From positions 1-34,832 of the forward strand of contig JAAVHJ010000011.1 of the NCBI GenBank assembly GCA_014799805.1: a DNA stretch of 34,832 nucleotides, read 5' to 3'. A program made the position numbers and the translations under genes. The stretch is from Ruminococcus sp. GTDB taxonomy: Bacteria; Bacillota; Clostridia; Oscillospirales; Ruminococcaceae. Below the pieces are notes generated by a model that searched no databases, had not been told where the DNA came from, and was given only the letters and a program-made list of their open reading frames with translations. Positions 7,853 through 15,702 of this stretch are shown here, one piece after another. The number at the start of each line of letters is the position of its first letter. Positions within the stretch are counted from its first letter, which is position 1.

Positions 7853-8014
7853 ATGAAATTACAGCAAATTTTCAGAAAATTTGGAAATTGGTATGATACA
7901 CTTCCAGTTTTTTTAAAATTTCTGATTTTAGTTAATATCATTGCAATGGGATTCAACTTGTTTTACGATTTGGGAGTGAGTTTAGGCAGATTTTTATATT
8001 ATATATTGAATTAA
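7853..8014 (+). CDS. 53-residue membrane miniprotein sharing the HTH protein's tail
   Basis: A short ORF, MKLQQIFRKFGNWYDTLPVF followed by one membrane helix (about residues 20-37) and the tail 'YDLGVSLGRFLYYILN'. The tail aligns without gaps to the end of the upstream HTH protein ('YQLGFGIGKFFYYILH'): 9 of 16 positions are identical and most others conservative. Over the last 37 residues I count 14 identities. GGAAAGG (about 12 nt before the ATG) is a plausible ribosome-binding site, and a strong terminator follows 5 nt after the stop. The similarity and the flanking signals argue for a real gene. It may be a partial duplicate without the DNA-binding domain. Function is unknown. Confidence 0.6.
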   Translation: MKLQQIFRKFGNWYDTLPVFLKFLILVNIIAMGFNLFYDLGVSLGRFLYYILN

Positions 8015-8019
8015 TGACA

Positions 8020-8059
8020 AATATCCCGACATGTGAAAGCATAGTCGGGATATTTTTTT
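8020..8059 (+). terminator. Rho-independent terminator after the miniprotein
   Basis: AATATCCCGAC (8020-8030) pairs perfectly with GTCGGGATATT (8044-8054) around a 13-nt loop, followed by TTTTT. It is the strongest terminator in the window and supports transcription of the 53-codon ORF just upstream. Confidence 0.88.
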
Positions 8060-8103
8060 CTATTCTGGAATATATTATAAAGTTAAAAAAACTGTGAAAA
8101 CGC

Positions 8104-8132
8104 TTTACAGATGACGAATTTTATGGTATGAT
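8104..8132 (+). promoter_or_regulatory. Promoter of the GH25-DUF3810-TraX operon
   Basis: TTTACA (8104-8109), a 17-nt spacer ending TGG, TATGAT (8127-8132). It sits between the 8020-8059 terminator and the lysozyme gene. Confidence 0.7.
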
Positions 8133-8168
8133 GATAATAATATAATAATTTTATGAAAGGTTATGCTT

Positions 8169-9131
8169 ATGAGAAGATTAAAATTAATTAATATTTTGCA
8201 GTCAGTTTTAATTTTAGGGTTATTATTAGGGATTGTTTTTTTAGTATTATTATTAAAAAATAATCCATCAAAAACAGCTCCTGTATCACTGGAAACACAG
8301 GTAAATAAACCAACAGAAGATTTATCAGAACTTGAAAGCTATCATATCCATGAAACAACAGGAGAAAAAATTTTATTAAAAGATTCTGCTTTTGGTGAAA
8401 TCTGGATACCAGTCCTGGCAGATGTTCCAGCTTGTGTTTATCAAACAGAAAAATTTGTTACCAGAAATAATTTGACTTATTATTTAGAAGATAATAAAAT
8501 TGTCTCTAAATTAGGTATTGATGTGTCAGCACATCAAGGCAATATTGACTGGGAAAAAGTGAAATCTGCTGGAATAGATTTTGTTATGATACGTGCTGGC
8601 TATCGTGGGTACACAGAAGGAACGCTTGTAGAAGATGAATATTTTAAAAAAAATATGGAGGGTGCAGAAGAAGCTGGACTTGATATTGGTGTTTATTTTT
8701 ATTCACAAGCAATCAGCGTAGAAGAAGCAGTTGAAGAAGCAGAAATGGTACTAAATTTAATTGATAATGCGAATTTAACATATCCTGTTGTTTATGATTG
8801 GGAAGTTGTTACAACAGATAGTGCCAGAACAGATACTATTTCCGTGGAAACACTCACGAATTGTAGCATTGCATTTTGTGAAAAAATGAAAGAATCTGGT
8901 TATATTCCTATGATTTATCAAAATAAACGGACATCTTTGTTAAAATTAGATTTAGTAGAATTGACAGATTATGATTTCTGGTTAGCAGAATATAATCCAC
9001 AAGCGACATATTATTATAATTATCAGATGTGGCAATATGCTTCTGATGGAAAAATTCCAGGAATTTCAGGCGAAGTAGATTTAAATATCTGTTTCAAAGA
9101 TTATTCTAATAAAGAGAGTGATGAAACTTGA
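8169..9131 (+). CDS. Membrane-anchored GH25 lysozyme (muramidase)
   Basis: A 320-residue protein with a short basic N-terminus, one helix (about residues 8-30, signal anchor), an 80-residue linker region and a GH25 domain from about residue 115. Catalytic-site strands are present: 'LGIDVSAHQGNIDWEKVK' (Asp118) and 'YPVVYDWEVV' (Asp210, Glu212), with 'FVMIRAGYRGY' and the final 'MWQYASDGKIPGISGEVDLN'. GH25 enzymes cleave the MurNAc-GlcNAc bond of peptidoglycan, here on the outer face of the membrane. ATG 8169 is preferred over in-frame ATG 8163, because AAAGG (8156-8160) is 8 nt from the former and only 2 from the latter. Its stop overlaps the next start by 4 nt. Confidence 0.9.
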   Translation: MRRLKLINILQSVLILGLLLGIVFLVLLLKNNPSKTAPVSLETQVNKPTEDLSELESYHIHETTGEKILLKDSAFGEIWIPVLADVPACVYQTEKFVTRNNLTYYLEDNKIVSKLGIDVSAHQGNIDWEKVKSAGIDFVMIRAGYRGYTEGTLVEDEYFKKNMEGAEEAGLDIGVYFYSQAISVEEAVEEAEMVLNLIDNANLTYPVVYDWEVVTTDSARTDTISVETLTNCSIAFCEKMKESGYIPMIYQNKRTSLLKLDLVELTDYDFWLAEYNPQATYYYNYQMWQYASDGKIPGISGEVDLNICFKDYSNKESDET

Positions 9132-10252
9132 AAAAAAAGAAATTGCATTTTAAAATATCGACTAAAATTATGTTTGGCATTTGGCTAGTATTAATTTTAA
9201 TTAATATTTCAGCAAGATTTTTTACAAATATTTCAGATTTTTATATTCAAAAAATTTTTCCGACAATTTCTGATTTCTGGGGTAGTATTTCTGGATTAGT
9301 AAACTTTTCTATTGGCGAATGCATGATAACAGCAGGAATTTTTTTAGTGATAATTGGATTGCTAAGCTTTATTTTATTTATGATTTTTTCAAAACGCAAA
9401 CGTGCGAAAATTGCTAAATTTTATGGTCATTTTTATGGCTGGATTTTCACTTGGTTATTTTTTGTCTTAACATTTGGATTTTTTATTTTATATCAAGGCA
9501 CAAAATTAAGTACACAATTAGAAACGATTTCTTATGAAAATCAGCAGGTTTTAGATGTTTATGCACTTATGATAGAAGAAACAAATAAACTTAGTGAACA
9601 GGTTTCCAGAGACGACACAGGGCATTTTATGTTATCAGAACATACAAATCTTATGCAAGAAGCAAAAAATTGTATGCAGAATTTATCACAGGAATTTCCA
9701 CAATTTTCTGGGACTTATCCCAATGCAAAGCCGATTTCTAATTCTTATTTTTTTACACAGCAAGGCTTGCTTGGGATTTATTATCCGTTTTCTATGGAAG
9801 CAAATTATAATCCCGTTGTTTATGAAATTAATTTACCAGATACTATCTGTCATGAATATACGCATTTAAAAGGCAATATTTTTGAAGATGAAGCAGGCTA
9901 TTTTGCATTTCGGGCATGTTTGACAAGTAATAATCCAGATTTTCAATATAGTGGCTATATTAACGTGTTAGAATGGTTAGAGTTAGATTTTGGCGAAGAT
10001 GAAAACGCCTGGAAAGAATATTATCGTATTAGCAATACTATGTCGGAATTTGTCAAATTAGATTTGCACTCTTATGTACCAGAAAATTATTATCAAACAC
10101 ACCGCCATGAAGAAGTTATTCCAACGGCAATTGTTTCAGAAGTTTCTGATGCTGTAATAGATACTTCGTTGAAAGTGAATGGCGTGCCAGAGGGGTCAGC
10201 TAGTTATCATGGATTAACGGCTTTGGTATTAAATTATTATATTCATGGGTAA
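9128..10252 (+). CDS. DUF3810-type membrane protein with HExxH motif
   Basis: A 374-residue protein with three membrane helices (about residues 13-30, 63-88 and 103-123) and a large extracytoplasmic domain. The domain holds 'CHEYTHLKGNIFEDEAGYFAF': His242-Glu243-x-x-His246 with Glu254 or Glu256 as possible third ligand, as in zincin metallopeptidases. This layout matches DUF3810; peptidase activity has not been shown from sequence. It starts at TTG 9128, whose first bases overlap the lysozyme stop (TTGA), so translation is coupled. The link to a lysozyme suggests action on wall or surface protein. Alternative in-frame starts downstream exist but would cut the first helix. Confidence 0.8.
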   Translation: MKKKKLHFKISTKIMFGIWLVLILINISARFFTNISDFYIQKIFPTISDFWGSISGLVNFSIGECMITAGIFLVIIGLLSFILFMIFSKRKRAKIAKFYGHFYGWIFTWLFFVLTFGFFILYQGTKLSTQLETISYENQQVLDVYALMIEETNKLSEQVSRDDTGHFMLSEHTNLMQEAKNCMQNLSQEFPQFSGTYPNAKPISNSYFFTQQGLLGIYYPFSMEANYNPVVYEINLPDTICHEYTHLKGNIFEDEAGYFAFRACLTSNNPDFQYSGYINVLEWLELDFGEDENAWKEYYRISNTMSEFVKLDLHSYVPENYYQTHRHEEVIPTAIVSEVSDAVIDTSLKVNGVPEGSASYHGLTALVLNYYIHG

Positions 10253-10267
10253 AAAAGGATAGATTTT

Positions 10268-10984
10268 ATGAAATATAAGATTTTTTCGGGAAGTATGTTG
10301 AAATTATTAGCTTGTATCACAATGCTGATTGACCATGTATCACATGTTTTATTGATTCATATTCCAGTATGTACAGAAGTTTTTTTTGAAATAGAAAATT
10401 ATCATATACAGTTTTCTATTTATATGATAGGTCGCTATATTGGCAGAATTGCATTCCCGATTTATGCATTTTTATTAACAGAGGGTTTCCAGCATACGCA
10501 TAATAAAAAGAAATATGCTTTGAATTTATTGCTGTTTGCTTTGATTTCAGAAATCCCTTGGAATTTAGAACACACTGGAAAAATTTATTATGAAAATCAA
10601 AATGTATTTTTTACGTTATTATTGGGTTTATTATGCATAATTTGTTATGAAACATATAAAAATCATAAAATAAATTTATTGGCTAGTTTGTCGGGGTTAA
10701 GTATCATTGCTTTACTCGCAAAAGCAGATTATGGATTGCGTGGTATGGCGTTTCTATTTTTGATGTATTTACTAAGAAAGCAAAAAATTCCGCAGGCAAT
10801 CATTGGCACAAGCATGTTAAGTTATCCTGTTGCAGCAGGACTTGCTTTCTTACCGATTTATTGCTATAATCATAAAAGAGGCTTTATTCAGGGTAAATTT
10901 GCAAAATATTGTTTTTATGCGTTTTATCCTGTACATATGTTTGTATTATATTTGATGAAATTAAAATTATATGGCTATGATTGA
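10268..10984 (+). CDS. TraX-family membrane protein
   Basis: A 238-residue integral membrane protein with about eight helices. The family opening 'SGSMLKLLACITMLIDHVSHVL' (residues 8-29) with its Asp-His pair, 'RIAFPIYAFLLTEGFQHT' near residue 58, and 'FALISEIPWNLEH' near residue 92 are characteristic of TraX. The founding TraX acetylates F-pilin at its N-terminus, but chromosomal homologues are common in Clostridia and their substrates are unknown. It follows the DUF3810 gene by 15 nt, with AAAGGA as the ribosome-binding site. There are no conjugation genes nearby, so a surface-acylation role is more likely than pilin processing. Confidence 0.85.
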   Translation: MKYKIFSGSMLKLLACITMLIDHVSHVLLIHIPVCTEVFFEIENYHIQFSIYMIGRYIGRIAFPIYAFLLTEGFQHTHNKKKYALNLLLFALISEIPWNLEHTGKIYYENQNVFFTLLLGLLCIICYETYKNHKINLLASLSGLSIIALLAKADYGLRGMAFLFLMYLLRKQKIPQAIIGTSMLSYPVAAGLAFLPIYCYNHKRGFIQGKFAKYCFYAFYPVHMFVLYLMKLKLYGYD

Positions 10985-11000
10985 AAGGAGCTGTTATCAC

Positions 11001-11225
11001 ATGTATGATGAATCAGAAAATATGTTTGAATCTCATGAAAAATTAGAGAATTATCTCAAAAAACGCAGAAGAAAAAAGAAAATTCTTGCTTTTATTTTGG
11101 CAATTGCAATATTAATCACATTTGCGATTCCATTTGGTATGATGATACCAGAAAAAATACCAGAAGTTCCAGAAATCACTGACCAGAAGCAAGATGCACC
11201 GTTATATGCAGTAGAGAAAAATTAA
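11001..11225 (+). CDS. Small single-pass membrane protein
   Basis: A 74-residue protein: an acidic N-terminus (MYDESENMFESHEKLENYL), a very basic stretch (KKRRRKKK), one helix (about residues 29-48), then a Pro/Glu-rich outer segment ending 'APLYAVEKN'. This gives an N-in, C-out topology. AAAGGAG lies 11 nt before ATG 11001; an upstream in-frame ATG at 10971 would overlap TraX and has no such site. No family is recognised. It is the last gene of the lysozyme operon, with no clear terminator after it. Confidence 0.6.
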   Translation: MYDESENMFESHEKLENYLKKRRRKKKILAFILAIAILITFAIPFGMMIPEKIPEVPEITDQKQDAPLYAVEKN

Positions 11226-11303
11226 ATTCTATGCTAGAATATAAAAGCAATGCCTGTTTTTATATATAATTTTGTACGAATCGCTGAAACATGCGGAAAT
11301 TGC

Positions 11304-11332
11304 TTGTAAATGATTTAAAAATATGTTATAAT
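11304..11332 (+). promoter_or_regulatory. Promoter of the dockerin protein gene
   Basis: TTGTAA (11304-11309), a 17-nt spacer ending in TGT (extended -10), TATAAT (11327-11332). The ATG is 50 nt further on, after GAGGAG at 11367-11372. Confidence 0.8.
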
Positions 11333-11382
11333 GCAAAATGGTAAAGTATTTAAAAATGCAATAACAGAGGAGTAATGGAAAC

Positions 11383-13218
11383 ATGAAGAAAAAAATTTTT
11401 CTTTTTAGCATGATTCTTGCAATTAGCATGAGCATTCCCCTGACGGCACATGCAGAGCAAAATTTTCAGATTTCTGAAAAACCTATATTCCAGCAAGATG
11501 AAAACGGCAATCTATTATATTTACATGAAGAACAGCCAGTTGTTGGGAAATTTAGTATTATGCCTGATTATTTAATAGGCGATGTGAATCTTGACGGAGA
11601 AATTAACGCTTTTGATGCGGCATTAATTTTATGTGCTACTGCGGATGCAGGCTCAAATGGTGGAACAACACAGGAAATATTATTTGAAATGTTTCCTGAA
11701 TATAATACAAGTGAACAAGTATTATTATATGCGGATATTAATAATGATACTATGATTGATGCAATAGATGCTACAGAAATTCTTGTTTATGAAGCGATAT
11801 TTGGGGCAGGGGCAGGTATGCACCCTTTGGGATATGCAAGCTATTATGCAGATGAAAACGGCATTTTACAAACTGGTTGGATTCAGGACACAGAAACTGG
11901 TGATATGTATTATGCAAAGGAAGATTGTAAATTAGTAATGGGCTGGCTGTATCTGGAAGGTAATAATTATTATTTCGATTCTGATGGTAAAATGCTAACT
12001 GGATTGCAAGAAATTTTAGGCAAGAAATATTATTTTGATGAAAATGGAGTTATGCTGACTGGTTGGCAATTACTGGATAATATCAATTATTATTTTAATG
12101 CAAATGGTACCATGCATACTGGATGGCTTACTGACGGAGAAAATACTTATTATTTTGATAAAAATGGTAATTTTGTTACGGGTTGGCAGGAAATTCATCA
12201 TAGAAATTATTATTTTGATGAAAATGGAATCATGTTGACTGGTTGGCAAATATTAGATGGTTTAAATTATTATTTTAATGCAAATGGCAGTATGTTGACT
12301 GGTTGGCTTGTGGAAGGAGAAAATAGTTATTATTTTGCAGAAGATGGTATTTTAACTAAGGGTTGGCTTGTACTGGATGATAAAAATTATTATTTTGATG
12401 AAAATGGTATCTTGCATTCAGGTTGGTTGATATTAAATGATAGCCAATATTATTTTGATGAAAATGGCATAATGCAAACTGGTTGGATTCAAGACAATGG
12501 TTTATATTATTATCTGGATGAAGATGGAATTTTATTAAAGCGTCAGTGGTTATTTTTAGAAGATAAGACTTATTATTTGGGGATTAAAGGCGATGCTTTA
12601 ACAGGTTGGCAGGATTTGTCAGGGTATATTTATTATTTTCAGGAAGATGGCTTAATGTCAACAGGTTGGCAGACAATTAATAATAAAGAATATTATTTCT
12701 ATCCTGAGAACGGCACAATGGCAAAAAATACAACAATTGATGATAAGAAAATTGGTGCAGATGGGGTAGTAACTGTTGCAACTGTTCCAAGCAGTACACT
12801 TGTCATAAATCAGGAGAGAGCAAAAAATGCATTTGCACAATATGGCAGTTCTGTTAATGAGATTTATAATTATATGCGTTCTACAAATCGTTATAAATAT
12901 ATCGAATCTACTCGGACATTAGAACAGATTGAAGCAAATGGCTGGCTCTATTATGTAGATTATGCATTTACGCATTATTATGGTGTTTGCTATTATATGA
13001 CTGCAAAAATGGATTTTCTGTTGCAACAAGCAGGTTATGAATGCCGAATTATTCATGCAACACATGGAAGCGGTGACCATTATTGGAATCAAGTGTATAT
13101 TAACGGCGATTGGGTAAATTATGATTGCACAAATGGTTACAATGCTTATAGTTGGGATAGCATGATTCATGCAGGAAATTATATTTTCTTAGGTTATGTT
13201 TATCCTGTATATGAATAA
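11383..13218 (+). CDS. Dockerin, wall-binding-repeat and transglutaminase-like surface protein
   Basis: A 611-residue secreted protein. Signal peptide: residues 1-24 (cut after 'TAHA'). A dockerin-like pair of calcium loops lies at about 65-135: 'GDVNLDGEINAFDAALIL' and 'ADINNDTMIDAIDATEIL', so it may dock onto a cohesin scaffold. Residues 150-450 hold 14 choline-binding/glucan-binding-type repeats (G-W-x8-YYF-x-x-x-G-x-M-x-T). The C-terminal domain (about 470-611) has a transglutaminase-like triad: Cys536 in 'GVCYYM', His566 in 'DHYWNQVYINGDW', Asp581 in 'NYDCTNG'. Its substrate is unknown; peptide crosslinking or proteolysis at the cell surface are both possible. The lipoprotein gene follows by 34 nt. 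The domain mix is typical of ruminococci. Confidence 0.88.
   Translation: MKKKIFLFSMILAISMSIPLTAHAEQNFQISEKPIFQQDENGNLLYLHEEQPVVGKFSIMPDYLIGDVNLDGEINAFDAALILCATADAGSNGGTTQEILFEMFPEYNTSEQVLLYADINNDTMIDAIDATEILVYEAIFGAGAGMHPLGYASYYADENGILQTGWIQDTETGDMYYAKEDCKLVMGWLYLEGNNYYFDSDGKMLTGLQEILGKKYYFDENGVMLTGWQLLDNINYYFNANGTMHTGWLTDGENTYYFDKNGNFVTGWQEIHHRNYYFDENGIMLTGWQILDGLNYYFNANGSMLTGWLVEGENSYYFAEDGILTKGWLVLDDKNYYFDENGILHSGWLILNDSQYYFDENGIMQTGWIQDNGLYYYLDEDGILLKRQWLFLEDKTYYLGIKGDALTGWQDLSGYIYYFQEDGLMSTGWQTINNKEYYFYPENGTMAKNTTIDDKKIGADGVVTVATVPSSTLVINQERAKNAFAQYGSSVNEIYNYMRSTNRYKYIESTRTLEQIEANGWLYYVDYAFTHYYGVCYYMTAKMDFLLQQAGYECRIIHATHGSGDHYWNQVYINGDWVNYDCTNGYNAYSWDSMIHAGNYIFLGYVYPVYE
11830..12729 (+). 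repeat. Tandem 60-bp coding repeats with a duplicated 180-bp block
   Basis: About 14 units of 60 bp (20 codons) encode GW...YYF repeats. Three consecutive units at 12001-12180 reappear in the same order at 12181-12360: 'GxQEI..YYFDENG', 'GWQ.LD..NYYFNANG', 'GWL..GEN.YYF'. Corresponding 60-mers in the two blocks share long identical runs, more than neighbouring units do. The array grew by duplication of a three-unit block. Confidence 0.85.
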
Positions 13219-13252
13219 ATAAAATTAACTCACAAGAAAGGAAATGTTATTG

Positions 13253-14158
13253 ATGAAGAAATTAAACTATGCACTAATTTTATTGGGTGTATTGATAGCT
13301 TTGACTGGTTGCGGAAAGGAAAAAGAAGAAAATGCCCAGTTAGAAATTGATTCTACAACAACAGTTGCAGAAACAGAAAAAAATTCTGAAACAGAACCAG
13401 AAACTTCTGAAGCAGAATCAGAATCAGAATTAGAAACAGAAACTACTACAGAATCTGAAACAATACAGGAAGAAACATCCGAAACAGAGCTAGAAACCTC
13501 TACAGAAGCAAGCACAACAGATAAACAAGATATATCCTCTACAAATAAGTCTTCTACTGTAGCAACAACTGTTTCACAAAATTCTGTAACACCAACAGAA
13601 GCCAAAAAGCCAGACACTCCAACTACAACACAAAATACAAGTGCTGGAATTATAGGCACACCAGCTACAGATGTTACGCCTATAGAAACTGACCCACCTG
13701 CAACAGATTCCCCGTCTGTAGACCCAGAGCCTATCATAACAGACCCGCCTGTTACAGAACCTCCCGTCACAGACCCACCTGTTTCTTCTGGCAGTGCAAG
13801 TGATTTAAGTATTACATATCAGGGACAAACACTTGCGATTGGTGACAATGCACAAAGTTTTGTAAATGCTGTAAAGCCTAATTTTGAAGAATCTGCACCA
13901 AGTTGTTATGGCAATGGCGAAAATATTAATTATTACTATGATGGTATGACGGTTTATGTCTGGAATGAAAATGATAATTATTTTGTTTATGGCATTGATA
14001 TAGATGCAGCAAATATTGCACCTGCACAAGGTTATGATATTGGGTCAACGGCTGATTTTGATGGACAGAAAATGATTGACTGTGGTGATAATTGTAATAT
14101 TATTATTACGGAAGTTGGCGGACAAGTAATTAATATTAGCTATAATAAAGATTTATAA
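13253..14158 (+). CDS. Lipoprotein with long acidic Thr/Pro linker
   Basis: A 301-residue lipoprotein: signal peptide and lipobox 'ALTGC' with the lipidated Cys at about residue 20. A low-complexity Glu/Thr/Ser linker (about 21-90) and a Pro/Thr linker with 'TDPP'-type repeats (about 110-180) follow. The C-terminal domain (about 185-301) begins 'DLSITYQGQTLAIGD' and contains 'APSCYGNGENINYYYDGMTV'. That pattern recalls small extracytoplasmic domains of clostridial lipoproteins, but I cannot name the family. ATG 13253 is chosen over ATG 13244, because AAAGGA ends at 13242, 10 nt before the former. It is probably co-transcribed with the dockerin gene. The linker would hold the domain away from the membrane, through the wall. 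Confidence 0.75.
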   Translation: MKKLNYALILLGVLIALTGCGKEKEENAQLEIDSTTTVAETEKNSETEPETSEAESESELETETTTESETIQEETSETELETSTEASTTDKQDISSTNKSSTVATTVSQNSVTPTEAKKPDTPTTTQNTSAGIIGTPATDVTPIETDPPATDSPSVDPEPIITDPPVTEPPVTDPPVSSGSASDLSITYQGQTLAIGDNAQSFVNAVKPNFEESAPSCYGNGENINYYYDGMTVYVWNENDNYFVYGIDIDAANIAPAQGYDIGSTADFDGQKMIDCGDNCNIIITEVGGQVINISYNKDL

Positions 14159-14192
14159 TTTTAAAATTATTTTTAAATAATTTAAATAATGG

Positions 14193-14216
14193 GGTGCTGT
14201 TTGCAGAAATAGCACC
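14193..14216 (+). terminator. Weak terminator or attenuator hairpin
   Basis: GGTGCT (14193-14198) pairs with AGCACC (14211-14216) around a 12-nt loop. Only TTATCTTAT follows, not a clean T-run, so termination is probably partial. It lies between the lipoprotein and the MBOAT gene, for which no good promoter is seen, so readthrough may feed the acetylation pair. Confidence 0.45.
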
Positions 14217-14252
14217 TTATCTTATAAATATAACTAAGAAAGGCATTATATT

Positions 14253-15689
14253 ATGGTTTTTAGTAGCAGTGTGTTTTTATTTATTTTCCTGCCAATTGTT
14301 TTGGGATTATATTATATCATTCCTGAAAAACATGTCAGAAATGCTATTTTAATTCTGGTAAGCTTGCTGTTTTATGCATTCGGTGAGCCGTTTGTTGTAT
14401 TCTTAATGATAATTTCTATTATCATAAATTATTTTCTTGGCTTGCTCATGCAAAAAAAACAGCTCCAGAAATTAATTTTAATTATTTCTGTTATTTGGAA
14501 TTTAGGATTATTGGGCATTTATAAATATGCAGGCTTTTTCGTGGAAATTTTAAATCATGTGAAATTTTTTCATTTTCCTGTGCCACAAATTGCTTTGCCA
14601 ATTGGAATCTCTTTTTTTACATTTCAGGCGATGTCTTATGTCATAGATTTATATCGCAAAGAAATTCCTGTGCAGAAAAATTTTTTCCAGTTATTATTAT
14701 ATATTACTTTTTTTCCGCAATTAATTGCAGGTCCTATTGTAAAATATAAAGATATTATTTCACAGCTTGATAAACGTCCTGTAGATTCGAAACAAATTGC
14801 ACAAGGGATTAGAAGATTTATTTTCGGCTTGTCGAAAAAATTATTAATTGCAGATATTGTTAGTATTCCTGTTGATACTATTTTTGCATTAGAAAATCAA
14901 GAATTAACTTGTTTATTAGCTTGGTTAGGAGCAATTTGCTATACAATACAGATTTATTTTGATTTTAGTGGCTATAGTGATATGGCAATTGGCTTAGGTC
15001 ATATGTTTGGATTCAGCTTCAAAGAAAATTTTAATTATCCCTATAGTTCGGGGAATATGACAGAATTCTGGCGAAAATGGCATATTTCTGTTTCTACATG
15101 GTTTAAAGAATATTTATATTTCCCTCTGGGCGGTAATCGAAAAGGCAAAATCAGAACAGTTATCAATAAATGGATTGTATTTTTCTTCACGGGGTTATGG
15201 CATGGTGCAAACTGGACATTTGTAATATGGGGATTATTAAACGGCGGTTTTTTAATGTTGGAGGGTATGAATATAATTCCCATCAAGAAAATGCAAAAAA
15301 ATTTATTTTTAAAAATCATCAGTCATGTTTATACACTTGCTGTTGTGATTTTATGCTTTACGATTTTCAGGGCAGAACATGTCACACAAGGTTTGCATTT
15401 CTGGCGGACAATGTTCGGCTTTGGCATTGCGGATAATATACACCAGAAAATAGGCATGAGTTTATTTTTAAAAGAATTAAATCCATTATTTTTAGTAACA
15501 ATGCTAGTTGCAATTATTTTTTCTATGCCTGTGAAAAACTGGATTGTACAAGCATTGCAAGTTGCGAATCGCAAAATTAAAATCTTTGCACAGGCAAGCA
15601 GTTATATGATTTCTTTAGGATTATTATTAATCTGCTTATTATATTTATCTTCTGGGACATATAGTCCGTTTATTTACTTAAATTTCTAA
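14253..15689 (+). CDS. MBOAT O-acyltransferase (AlgI/DltB/PatA-like)
   Basis: A 478-residue membrane-bound O-acyltransferase with about ten to twelve helices. The MBOAT core is clear: 'LPIGISFFTFQAMSYVIDLYR' near residue 112, 'FPQLIAGPIVKY' near residue 154, 'DFSGYSDMAIGLGHMFG' near residue 238, 'TEFWRKWHISVSTWFKEYLY' (His277) and 'GLWHGANWTFVIWGLLNG' (His317, the usual catalytic His). Such proteins move acetyl groups across the membrane to a partner transferase. The next gene, 13 nt downstream, encodes an AlgX/DHHW-type SGNH protein, the expected partner. The acceptor may be an exopolysaccharide, wall polymer or peptidoglycan. AAAGG upstream of the ATG supports the start. Confidence 0.92.
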   Translation: MVFSSSVFLFIFLPIVLGLYYIIPEKHVRNAILILVSLLFYAFGEPFVVFLMIISIIINYFLGLLMQKKQLQKLILIISVIWNLGLLGIYKYAGFFVEILNHVKFFHFPVPQIALPIGISFFTFQAMSYVIDLYRKEIPVQKNFFQLLLYITFFPQLIAGPIVKYKDIISQLDKRPVDSKQIAQGIRRFIFGLSKKLLIADIVSIPVDTIFALENQELTCLLAWLGAICYTIQIYFDFSGYSDMAIGLGHMFGFSFKENFNYPYSSGNMTEFWRKWHISVSTWFKEYLYFPLGGNRKGKIRTVINKWIVFFFTGLWHGANWTFVIWGLLNGGFLMLEGMNIIPIKKMQKNLFLKIISHVYTLAVVILCFTIFRAEHVTQGLHFWRTMFGFGIADNIHQKIGMSLFLKELNPLFLVTMLVAIIFSMPVKNWIVQALQVANRKIKIFAQASSYMISLGLLLICLLYLSSGTYSPFIYLNF

Positions 15690-15702
15690 GGGAGGCATTA
15701 CT

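Noticed and set aside
10268-10984. TraX as a sign of a conjugative element
   Set aside because: There is no relaxase, type IV secretion, integrase or attachment repeat nearby, and chromosomal TraX homologues are common.
12001-12480. Regular 60-bp repeats that could look like a CRISPR array
   Set aside because: The repeats are in frame, diverged and encode GW...YYF motifs, with no unique spacers of constant length.
13267-13770. Long minus-strand open frame opposite the lipoprotein gene
   Set aside because: It is the antisense of the low-complexity Glu/Thr/Pro linker, gives a Ser/Val-rich repetitive product, and has no ribosome-binding site.
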